DNA from: Diplocarpon mali
Taxonomy: Eukaryota; Ascomycota; Leotiomycetes; Helotiales; Drepanopezizaceae
Length of the DNA: 64,000 nucleotides
Direction: 5' to 3'
Assembly: GCA_024741835.1 (NCBI GenBank)
Contig: JAENRP010000059.1
Coordinates: 78,840 to 142,839, forward strand
Shown here: positions 22,293 to 33,719 of the stretch, in pieces
How the letters are laid out: every line of letters begins with the position of its first letter
How positions within the stretch are numbered: the first letter of the stretch is position 1
The notes under the pieces: model-generated
Databases searched by the model: none
Told to the model about the DNA's origin: nothing
What the model saw: the letters and a program-made list of their open reading frames with translations, nothing else
Position numbers and translations under genes: made by a program

Positions 22293-25200
22293 TTAGAATC
22301 CTTTTCCATCAGACCGAAGCAAAAACGCCTGCTGTATGTCAGCAAGTATTCACCTTTGATGGAGGTTATAACTCACATCATTCCGAATATGTTCTCGTCT
22401 CATACTATAGAATTCCAAGAGATTGTTTAGTCGTCCCTTGCCTGTGAAACCGTTAGAAATAAGTCGGAGCAAGTTCTAAACCGGAGAATTGCTTGTGGAA
22501 AAGCGACTTACACATCGCCGTCAGATGAACTTGGCACTGCACGCACACTCTCAAGGGACAATCCACGCATCCATAAATCGCTTGGTTGGTGCATATCATG
22601 CAATTGCCGTAACGTTTATCACGGACCACCTGGTCTGTAGCCACTCTGCCAATTTGGAGTGCCACTTTGTCATGACCTAAAGCTCCTCCACCGGGGACTT
22701 CCGACAATAGTACGAATTTTATGTGACGAAGGTGATTCATGACATCAGATTTTGCAATAAAACAGTCTGAGCAGATTTTAGCCTTGGTGAAATCAACCTG
22801 GCGCCAAGGGGATCCGCGACAGAAGCCAGGTCCTCTGAAAGAAGGGGGCTGTTGCCGGGTAATGGGTCGGGGAGCTGGAGCATGTCCGTCCATATTAGAA
22901 TTGACGGAGGATCCGGGCAAGCTATTTCCACACATGTAATTCTCTCGTTGCGGGAATTGGACGCCGGCCAGCCGCTTTCCTGGCGGGGTTCTCGACACGG
23001 TGGGATATTTTGACTGCTGGGTCTTGTTGGAGTCTGAATCACTTGGTGGGGGAAAACCAGCTGCATGGTTTCCGGAAGAAGTTCCAGATGATATGTCCAT
23101 TACTGCTGAAGACATGCCGTACTTTCGCACATCCGCAGAACCTGAAGCTGCAGCGTTCAGGGAGGACGGAATAGCAGCGAAGCCCATAATCTCCGCAACC
23201 TCAATGCCATTTGGAGTGACGACGCGATCCGATTTTCGAATGTAGTCGTTAGTGGCGACCATCGAAACTCCATCTGGTCTTCTGAATTGCTTGAAACCGG
23301 ACATCATCGGCTGACTGTGCGACGGCATGCCTCCTTTCCACGAGGTTTGCATTGCCTGGCTCATGCCCAGATTCCGGGAACTGATAGGAGGTTGGCTCAG
23401 CGGCGATGGACCAGGCCCACTCGCACTGCGAATTCCTCCACTGGCGAGATATGGTGGATTGCTCTGCCACTGAACGGGTGTCTTAGGAGGGTACCCAGGA
23501 ACGGTAGTCTTTCGCACGATCTGTGACGGAGTTTTCGGCGCCTGTTTATGAGCACGCTCATCGCGATAATGCTTGATGATACTTACTCTATCTACTTTCC
23601 CCATCTCCTTCAAGGCCTGTGCGTGGAAATCAAGCTCATTACCTAGTTCCTTCAATGGTGGCTCAGCCAATCTTGTCGCCAAATTATTGTGGATGGCCCA
23701 TGCCTCTGTGCTCATATCGTGAGGTAACTTGTAAATTGTCTGCCACAAACTGGCGGCCGACATGGTTGTGTTGTGACACTCCTTACAGAATCCTAGTGAT
23801 GCTTCTACAGGAAGCCAAAATCGGGAATCTGATAAGCCAAATGCGCATTCGTAGTCGCAGAAGGAGCAGCCGTTTATACGATTCTGCCCACCACGGGTGG
23901 ACAAGCTTGAGTCAGGTTTTTTTGCCCTGATCTGTTCCATCATTTCCAGAGCAAGAAGCTGGGAGAAGTGTTGCCTGTACTGGGCAGGCCTGAATGCTTC
24001 TTGCCAATCTGCTTTTCTCGCATTCTGTTGGCTTTTGGCACTATTGTAGGACTTCAGAGTTTGGACCACAGTGTCGCAAAGGCGCATCTCACAATCTTCC
24101 TCACTCGTACGTTCAAATTGCAAGTTGAATGATTGGTACCGAGGCTCCAACAACGCTAAAGCACGTCCTGGAGGATCTTGATCTAGTTCCATGGCAAGAA
24201 TCTCTTGTTGAAGTGCAATGCGACCGCTGTTGTGTCTGGGATTCAAGTGCGTGGCATTTTGCAGATAGCCATTACATTGTAATTGTGCCGGGTCGACCGT
24301 CCCAAAACTATAGACTATCTCCTTGGACAGGCTGTTTTTGAATTGAGAAGGGTGGTTACCGGCAGCACGAAGTCGGTCATTTAATCCAGGCCCTAACAAT
24401 GCGAGAATACGGCTCAAGTTTTGATTCAACCCATCCTGAGATTGAGTGTTTGGTAGAAAAGGATGGTCCGCAGGCAGAATAGTAACAGTGGGTTCTGACA
24501 GCGAGGCATTAGCAGTCATTTTCTCTTTTTCAATCGCGGTGAAATTACCTAATGGTCGCTTCAGAGAGAAATTACGCTTTGCGCTCGAAGTGCTGGCGTT
24601 GGCGATTCCTCCAGACAAGGATTTCTGCTGCCTGTCATTGACAGTACTAGGCACCGCAGGATCCGGATGCGTGGAGGCTTTATGTTCACTTGCAGAAGCA
24701 GAAGCCTGGCCTCTGCGCCCTCCCTCTTCATATTGGGAGTCACTCCGCCAATCTTCTGGATAGAATCGATTGTGGTCGGGAGAAAAAAGGGCTGGAGGAT
24801 CGTTGGCGAAACAGTAGGCTCGGAACAAATCTGAAGGAATGTCTTGCTGTCTATCATCGGAAGGTTGTGATGTCGATGACGGTATGGTGGTATTGTTCCG
24901 GTTATTGCCAGGATATCTAGGAGGAGTATAGCTGCTATGTGGCCGATTCGGTTGGTTGGGAGCATATCTTGGGTACTGTAGTAGCGGAGATACAGTCTCT
25001 TGACCAAAGCGAGGGGGTTGTTGCGCTTGTACGCCTCTCTTGGATTGAGGACCGCGGAATCTAGTGATCTCCTGTATATTAGTGTCCAGTTGGGCTTGAG
25101 AGTGTGGTCGAGATAAAAACCGCGGCCGAGGAAGCGATGGCTGATACTCAGACTGAGAATTAAATCCTGAGTTGAGAGGTCGAGGAATTTGCAGCATGGA

Positions 25201-25890
25201 AGACATCGCTGGAATAGGCATCCCATATCGTAGGTTTCCGTTTATACCAACTGTTTGAGCAGCAGAAAAGCCCTTTGAGTTATGGTCTGTATTGAGGTCT
25301 TTATTGATATTACTCTGAGCTATCGAACTGTCAGTGGCAGAAGCAGTCTCAAGAGAACTGACAGATCTGATGGCACTTTCATATAGGCTAGTGACCATTT
25401 CAGCCTCCAAGCAGATGACTGCTCTGTCTAATGCTCCACTTCTGTAGGCCTGTTGTTGGGTTGTTCTTTCATACCAATCCACGTTCTGTCCCGGTCGAAT
25501 AAGAGGTGGTCGGTTTTCTTGTCTCAAAGGACCTGGTAGAAATGAACTATGTTGGGCGGCAGACTGATGACTTGCTGCAGCTACATTGGTGACCTGTGGT
25601 AGTGGAATGGTTGGAGGTTGCATGGACAATTTGCCATTGACGAAGTGCAAAGGTGACATCAGCTGTGATGCTAGACCATCACTTTCGAGCTTGAAATCAA
25701 CTGTGTAAGAAGATGTATCAGTCCTGGGCATATTTTCCTGAGCTGATGGCTGTTTTCGAGAAGCAGGTCTCTCCTTTTCCTCTTCTAGCTCTAGCTCCTG
25801 ATCCTGGATTTCGACCTCTGGGCCTGCCACAACTGCCAACCTCTTGGTATTCATTTCCATATCCTTTGCGGCCTTACGCTTTGGCGCCAT
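22293..25890 (-). CDS. Large disordered protein with cysteine-rich C-terminal modules
   Basis: Three exons, 25890-22512, 22441-22377 and 22328-22293, give 1159 aa. The long first-exon frame runs past a clear GTAAGT donor, and splicing replaces a spurious 20-residue tail with two short exons ending RNDAFLLRSDGKGF, which resembles the end of a fungal family I have seen. Residues 1-650 are Gln/Ser/Pro-rich and low in order. A CxxC cluster (CSFCDYEC..FCKEC) lies in the middle, and a second block (KICSDC..NHLRH, then CMICTN..GCVDCPLRVCVQC) lies at the C-terminus. These are probable zinc-binding modules. The N-terminal KRKAAK is a candidate nuclear localisation signal. I chose Met48 of the open frame because residues upstream look like leader. 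Function is unknown; a nuclear DNA- or RNA-associated role is inference. Confidence 0.78.
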
Positions 25891-26635
25891 TGTCAACAAT
25901 TCTTTTGGTTTCAAGACTTGCAATGTCTTACTTAATAAGGGAAGCTCAGACTCATGACTTGATCTGTTTTCATGTATGGTGAGAAGAAGCAACCACTTTA
26001 CCACATGGGTAGAGTCTAAGCACAATGTCAATTATGGACCCCGCTATCAGGAAGAAGAGAGCGATATACTTTCAATGCAGATAATTGAGGCGCTGTGCAG
26101 AGTATTTTGTCGCGATTGACCAAGAAATCTGTGGAAGTTGTTGTGAAGAAGTTGTCGATATGGAAAGGAGATCAACCAAAGCAGCAAGGTTGGGTTGCAA
26201 AGACGCGCACTCCAGAAGATTAGACGCCAAAGAAGACACGATCATAGAAGAAGCGCTGTTGCTGTACTGAGAGTAGTTGGAGTGTTTGGTAGGAAGGTGT
26301 TGTTCGAGGTGTTGTGTTGTGTTAAGTTGTTTGGGGCAGATTGAATAAACAAGCGGCGAGCGGCGAGTGGACCAAATGTAAACAACTACCCAATCTAAAT
26401 CCACGTTTAAATAAAGTCATTTCTTGTTAATAAACATTTATTGACTGGTATCAAAGAACTTTAGCAGGTAGTAATAGATCCAAAATACCATGCGAAGCAC
26501 AAGCACATAGAGAAAGGGATAAGATCAATGTGCTCTTTCTATTCTGTCACTATGAAGACGCTATGGGTATACTATTACTATTCAAACGAAACTCATCAAT
26601 GCCCGTATGTTATCTTATTCATCGCAGAATATTAG
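25891..26635. other. Intergenic region
   Basis: The 745 bases between two minus-strand genes hold the promoter of the upstream one and the 3' end of the glucosyltransferase gene. The in-frame extension to 26031 and a 110-codon minus frame at 26072-26404 have no recognisable features. Confidence 0.4.
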
Positions 26636-29600
26636 TTAATGACCTAGCCCTGAAGCCTGGGTATCCTCGATGCTCTTCATACTCTCTTCAATCGCCTGTA
26701 TCAAGGCGTCTTCATCTGCCTTGCTCATTGATTCATCAGCTCCATTACGCGCCTGTGACACCTTTTTTCTCTCGACCTCGATAGGCTTCTTATGTTCTTC
26801 TTCCAGGAGACTCTGCTTTTTGACGTACTCCAAGACTATTTTTTCCTCCGTCTTAGCTTTGGCCGAGTCGTCCTTACTCTTCTCCAAAGCATGTTTTAAA
26901 TCGTCATCTTCATCGCCGTGTGAAGACTCATACTTGGACCTCTGAATAGCAAGCTCGACTTCCTCATCATCGTCGGTGTCAATATCGTTGCCTGGCCCTA
27001 GTAGGGCTGGAAACTTATATTGCGATAAACTAGCTTGGATCGCTTTTTCTAGGGAAGCTTGGTGCTCGGCCTCCTCGCCCGACATTGCAAATACATGGCT
27101 CACCTCGCCCTCTGTATTAGTGCCTGACCTATTAGCAGAATTCATACTGGCTTTGATCGCACGATCGAGGGCCTCTTGGTTTGTCAGCGCTGAGCCCTGA
27201 GCGCTTTGCAGTTCTCGAACACTGGCACGAATTGCTCGCTCAATCATCATATCCTCCTCGATGTTACCGAGAGATGTCGTGGCGACTGAGGAATGAATAT
27301 CATGCTCGAATTGCGCTTTTTGTTCGGCACTAGGTTCCTGAATGACCATTGGCGAGTTTTGAATAGTGCGAGGCTTGTGACTGTGGGCTACATCGCGGCG
27401 ACAGAAATGGCAGTCATGATGGCCGATCTCTTCATTTTCTTTTATACGACGTGCTTTGCGGTCTTCGTGCAGCTTCTTTCTTTCATCGAATGACAAATGC
27501 CTGGTCTGCATGAATCCTTTGGGAGTCAAACGGCCCGACTCTTGGCCATCATGCATCCCTGATTCCTGCAGCTTCATCTTCTGGCTTTGGTATTCGTCTT
27601 TGTGCTCGCGCCATTGGTTTATGATTTCGAATCGCTCCGCAGGTGTAGATAATTTGGCATCTTCGTAGCCCTGTGCAGTACGTGCAGATATAATATAGTT
27701 GAGCACACTCGTTCCAAACATTTTTCTGACTTCCTTGTGAATACCCATGAACGTGTAGCCTGGTATTCCCCAAACAGCTGTCACTGTGAGTCAAATAGAA
27801 CCGAGAAAGGAGTATTTTTAGAAATAATACCTGCACCGGGTTTGAGAATAAGCCCTCCGATCCCCTTCCCGATCCCCTTGATCAGCCCCGCGGCACCCTC
27901 TTTCTCTGCGCCTCGAAGGGGCTGAGTGATCAAGCCTGTGATACCATCAAACATTCCATACCCAAATTCCTGTTCCATGTTAGCATACCACTATGAAATA
28001 GAATCAGAAATACCTTTCCGGCAGCCTTGAGTCCACTCTGAAAGTCAGTAACTCTTTCTTGAGGACGAACAGTGTCGTCCCCATAGAGCTTTGGTGCATT
28101 ATGAAAGCCGCGGGCAATTCCCAATGTAAAATCCATGGGCGATTTAAGACCAGCACCTACAATTCGAGAAACTCCCTTGCCAGCTCGGGTTGCGTTCTCA
28201 ATTGTCAGCTTGCTGGGATCAAAGTCCTCTGTCAGTCTACGACGATGGCCCAATGGCGAGCCACTGCGAGATCTGGCGTCACAATCTTTGGAGTCTGAAC
28301 TTGAAAAGGAGCAGCGATCCCTGGATGAAGACCGAGAGCTAGGACTTTTGAGCGTTCCCCGAAGAGCTTCCTTCAAGGAGCTGCTACCTACGGATCCTAT
28401 AGTAGATAAGGCTGTCTCAGTGGCTGACGTATTGATGGAAGACCTCGCTACACTTTCGTGCGAGGTCTTCGGAGTAGTAATCGAGGTAGAACCAAGCCGG
28501 GGGTGTTCATTACCAGTCCGCAACCCTTGCAGGCCTTGCATGTTAAGATCCACCTGTATTTGGGAACGCGGGCCGGTTGCAGATTCCGGTATAGATGCTG
28601 ATGGCGTGTCATCACCGAAATTGTGGGCTTGTATTGTCTTTGCAATTGCTGATTCTACCAGCTCTACTCGCTTCATGTTCGCCTTCTTGACAGTTCGGAA
28701 GATTTCAATTGGGAAGTCTGCGACGCCCATACCGAGACTGGCAATAGTTCCAAGCAGAGCCGACGCACCTCCAGAAATAGGATCCCAAGGTCCTTCTTCT
28801 GTCTCGTACTCTCGAGGGCGGTAGCTTGATTTGTCAGTCACACTCGAAGATGAATTGATGGATTCATCTTACAGCTTCAAGTCCCTAAAGTCCACAAGTC
28901 CTTTGTTCGCGAGGACATTAGCAGCCAATGCACTGAGTCGCGTCTGCGTACGCTTTAATCGCCACACAGCAACTCTGCTGGGAGCTAGAGAGCATCGTAG
29001 ATGGTCAACATCCAGCATGTCATGAAAGCTCTTTGCACCAGTCTCGCAACCCATTTCCTCGTGGATCTTTGCCCCAAGTTCTTTCGCTCTTTCCAGTTTT
29101 TCAGGTCTCAGTGATTCCGTAATTGCCGCAGCTAAATTATCAGACGTAAGTTGTTTGTTTGGGATAGGCACTGGTCCTGCCCCAGCACGCGACACCATGG
29201 CGCCCCAGAAAGGTTGATCGCCGAAAAATGGGACAACCACAGTCGGCTTGCCAGTGGCAATACCAGCAGCGGTCGTTCCAGCACCTCCATGATGTACTAC
29301 ACAAGAAACGTGATGAAACAGCCAATCATGAGGAACGTTGCCAAGCATAAACACTCCTTCTGGTATTCCCAAAGCATCAGCTCCCAGGCCGCCCCAGCCT
29401 TTTGATACCAGAGCTCTAACACCAGCTGTCTTTACGGCGTCGAATATAATTTTAGTCATAGCATCCGGCTCGTCAACTACGATCGACCCAAAACCAATAT
29501 AAACAGGCGATGGACCAGCAGCAAGGAAGGCAGCGAGTTCAGGCTCGGGAGTATATGAAGAAGCTAGAGACAAGAAGTAGAATCCCGATATGGATATATG

Positions 29601-31083
29601 CTGGCCCCAATCTTTCGGTTTTGGGATAAGTGCCGGCGACCTAAGACGTGTCAATGAGCCGCCAGTAACAAATGATATAGTGATACAACCCACCAGCAAT
29701 ATGTGTACGGCACGCGGAGACGGCTCAACATTCCCGGAGCCCATATCAAACTGATCGGGTCGAGTCCTAGAGCACGCTCTCTAAAGCGGTTGATGATATC
29801 CCCAAGTCCTTGCCATGTCATCATTTCTACTAAAGCATACGAAATGAAATTCGTCATATTCACATCTGCGTTGGAGGATTGAATATTGGCGAGAGGATGA
29901 GGAAACTGTTGTGTTGGGGACCAGGGCATTCTGAAACAATAGTCAGCAAGCACAACTATTCGAAGCAGATGAGGTCGTACGTGAACATCATATGGAGAGG
30001 GATTCCCATCTTCTCCGCAATGTGTATATGGGCGAAGCTCGGTGGATTGGCAATAATGGCGTCGGCGATAAAAGGCCGATCGATTGGGTTTGATTCCATA
30101 TTAATACCGGCATCAAATCCGAAATTACCTGTGCTAGATGATGTTTTGAGAGGTGCCCCAAGACCATTTCCAGCCTCGATACACGACCTCCAACAGCCCA
30201 AGACAATTTCTTCCATTCCCTTTCTTCTCTTGCCGACATCACCACTTTTGAGTGACTCAAATCCGGGCATCAGCCCTGGATTCTTAACCATGAAAGCCAT
30301 AAGTTCAGATGGATCGCCTCCAATACTGAAGAATTCGAGTCCATTTTCCTCGACGAATAACTTGAAGGTAGGATGTGTTGCCAAACGAACTCGGTGACCG
30401 TATGTCGCCTTCAAGGCCTTACCTAATGCTACAAATGGCTGTACATCTCCTCTAGACCCTACCACATGCATGACAACATTAAGTTTTGGGGGTGGTATTT
30501 GGCCAGGCAGCCCTCCAAGTGCGACTGGAATATATCCAGGTGGTAAGGGATGTTCCTTTTCATGGGCAACCAACGATAACTGGTTGCGCAACGCTGGAAC
30601 AAGGAGGTCTGACAATTTCCGTGTCTTCTGGTTAATATTGATGTTCACCCGACCGTCGTCTGTGACCTTTGCTTTTGTATCGAATCCATCCTGACTAAGT
30701 TGCAACTGGCCATGTTTCGCGCCATATGCAGGCGGGACCTCGGCCGACTGGTTGTCAGAAAGTATGTTTGCGACTTGGAGGTGGTCTGATCTGTGAGATT
30801 TAATCAACAATCTTTTTCCGCGTTATTAAATGCCAGGAACCTACTTTTGGAGTCTTTCGCTTCCGTTTGAACGAACACTGCGGGTACTGGACTGGGTGCC
30901 GGACTGGGCACCGGATCTCGAGAAATTCGGCCTATGGATCCTCGATGCCAACCTCGATACTGACTCTGGTTCGTCATCCTCGAGGTTCCCGACAATAGCA
31001 GCTTCTGCTTGTGCAATTATAGATTTTGGAATCGCACCATCTGCATCCTGGATATCGACTTCTTTGCCTACGTTTGTCGGCAT
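26636..31083 (-). CDS. Sterol-glucosyltransferase-like GT with VPS13/ATG2-like and UIM-rich C-terminus
   Basis: Seven exons, 31083-30845, 30790-29981, 29930-29694, 29640-28873, 28824-28014, 27969-27831 and 27783-26636, give 1383 aa. All introns are GT..AG of 44-54 nt and all phases match. Residues ~183-580 are a GT28/UGT-type glycosyltransferase: the N-terminal [13 protein letters not shown] motif (about 187-199), then the C-terminal nucleotide-sugar half with GFGSIVV, VPHDWLF and [11 protein letters not shown] (about 545-555) and FFGDQPFWG. The known relatives transfer glucose from UDP-glucose to sterols. Residues ~685-1015 have the short amphipathic, Gly-rich repeats ([24 protein letters not shown]) seen near the C-terminus of VPS13/ATG2 lipid-transfer proteins. 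A C-x2-C..H-x-H group lies near 1126-1137. Six UIM-like motifs follow at about 1176, 1204, 1238, 1272, 1291 and 1357. It is probably cytosolic, acting on membranes. Confidence 0.9.
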
Positions 31084-33719
31084 GGCTGCAATCGGGACAG
31101 TCAAAGGATTCTTCTGTACGAAATTCCAGTTGCCCTTCAGCTCACAGAAGCTATGGTGGCAGCAGATCTGTATTAACACAAAGTTTAAGTCGAATCAACG
31201 CTGGTAACTGCGTATTTGTTCTAGGTCAGTCGCAACGTCGTGAGAGGCGCAGGGTACTTCGAACCATCGTTTGGTAGATTTTGAAGAAGCTCTCCTTATT
31301 TCGGTCAATCTGCAGATGATATCTTGGGATTAGCTTTATGCCGTATACAAAGATATTCCAGTCGATTAAGGGAAAGGGTTGAGTAAGGTGGTCGATTCGA
31401 TGGAGGGGCGACTGATCAAGGAACAAGATGGCGGGGCAATCCTTCAAAAGCTTGGCTTGAGCTTGCCTTGACAACCTATCTACCTTGTTACCTAGTAAGT
31501 AAGTAACTTTGACCAAGATGTCTTCAAGTATATGTATTATTTATTTCAATAGCCCCAATTTCAGCAATTATTCGTTGATACGCGTTTGAAACTCTTTAGT
31601 TTCTTGTCTAGGCAATATTGCATCGAGGTGGTTCTGGGCTATCTCTGCTCGTGATGCGAACTAGTTGATTACTGTGCCACATCACATGCACTTCTCTGGT
31701 GACCAATGTGGATTGATAAGTGATGGAATTTTTCTTTTCCAAGTATGGATAGTGTGGACTAGTTGTATGGGCGCCGACGAGGTATAGTTATACTTACAGT
31801 ATCCTACTTACCTAATACTTAAAGCTGAGACTATCCCGAAGGGGCTATCGAACAACCAAGATGCTCGATCGGTAGTCGGAGAACTTTTTTTTGAGAGAGA
31901 GAGAGAGCCTCAAGTTCCCCAGTGTTGCTTCAGGTGTTAGCCAGATTTCAATCAATTCCTGAGTCTTGACGTGCTGGACCGAGACGAGCAGTACAGTCTT
32001 AAAGTATTCGGTGATAAAATCCATATATCCTTTTTTATCAGATACCAATGTGATCAACAGCAGCTTTTCCTTCAATATCTTTCTTCTTTCTCCCATTCAC
32101 CCCGAATCGGCGAACGGCTCGCGTCACTTACATTCTTGCCCTGTATCAGAATAACAAAACATAATCTTTATTTGTTCCAAAGCGTCTCCACAACTTTCTG
32201 CCAGCTTCTGTAGAATATAGCCTTGAGGCTGCTAATTCTTGTACTATTCTGCGCCAACCCATTCTTACATCATCTTATAATCCAAAATACCTTGTATCTT
32301 GTCATTTCATTCAATCTCGTCTTTACTGGCTTCAACTTTGGCAGATGCTATCATGCAAAGATAATAGTCTGTACTTCAAGTGGGAAATGATCGCTGCTTA
32401 TTGGAACACCATCTTCTGGTTATCAATCATTGGTGAGGCAGGACAAGGATGGCCTCCAGTGCGTCGAATTTCGAGATCCTCGAACTATTGTTGCTACTAA
32501 ACAGAATTGGTCCGTATATTAATCTCCAAATATCAAGCAAAAATTATAGAAGCTGACACAAATTAGTATTGCTTATGTGAACGACTTTTTCTACTTCTGT
32601 ATGATATACGCCCGCTTCAAGAGAGCTAGCAAAGTCATGAAACCCGTGAAAGCTGAGGCTGGCGCTGAACCTGGCATTCTGGACAACAGCAAGCCATTCG
32701 TTCGTGTGAAATTGAGCGACAAGCACCTTGGACAGTAATCTGCTCTTGGTTGAGAAGTGCGCGGTTACAAACAACACCAGGAAGTCGAGCATGCTTGATT
32801 GATTATATGTCTTTAGTAAAAAATGAAAATTGGTTATAGAAACCATTAACTTCTCAATTTCCAATAGCTAATTAACCTCTTAAAAGCGAGACCGAAGACA
32901 CTACAGCACAACCAGCTAGCAACCGAAAAAAAGATCTGCTAGTAAATCTTCATTCTCTACCTACTCTGGAACCTCCTTTGGTGTTGAAATGTACTTGCTG
33001 TCTCACGTGGCGCATTCCCTTCCAGCGGCCCTGAGCTCGTACACAAATGCGAGGTCCCAAGTTTTCCACTCTGATCTCATCTTCCCAAGGGGCTTGAACA
33101 CAGTTGCACAATTAAGTTATATATTTTCAGCGTCAATTTTTTATTTTAGCAGTAGCAGTCTTTCTCTCTCAAAATGTTCAGAATTTATCACTTGAATACC
33201 CACCACTATTTCTAGCACTCAGCGGTGGCTTCCGTTAAGACCAATCCACAGATGAGATCACGTGGACTTAGAGGGAGTTATTCAAAGAAATTTCTACAGG
33301 AATTACCAGTACATTTATTCTCTCCCATAACAATATACGTGTGTGTGTTTAATCTCTAAACAGAAGTGTGTTTCCATATTGGTCGAAGGACGAGGTTGCA
33401 AAAATCCAAGCGAGCCAAGATATGGCTCGTGATTATCCCTGCAAATACCTCGGCCGCCTTTCCCCGGATTCTCGATTCACATGCAATCGATTCTGAGCCT
33501 CAAAGAACGTGACAACCCTCACCACAGTTTTTAAAGCCCAATCCCACAGAAGCGCACTTTACAATTCCGCGATATGACAACTTGACGCTGAAGCTGCATC
33601 ATAATTTGATCCTATCAGAACATCTGGAGTGGCAAGACTCCCCCAACAGAGTAAGGAAGTATCAAAAAATGACGATGTAGTGCAGCAGCAACATAGCAGC
33701 ATACCGCGAAGAATGAACC
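31084..33719. other. 2.6 kb divergent intergenic region, AT-rich
   Basis: This separates the start of the glucosyltransferase gene (minus) from that of the peroxisomal ABC transporter gene (plus). It is AT-rich from about 31,500 to 33,400 with only short frames. A GA run lies at 31894-31906. I see no domain, tRNA or terminal repeats, although decayed repeats are possible. Confidence 0.4.
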
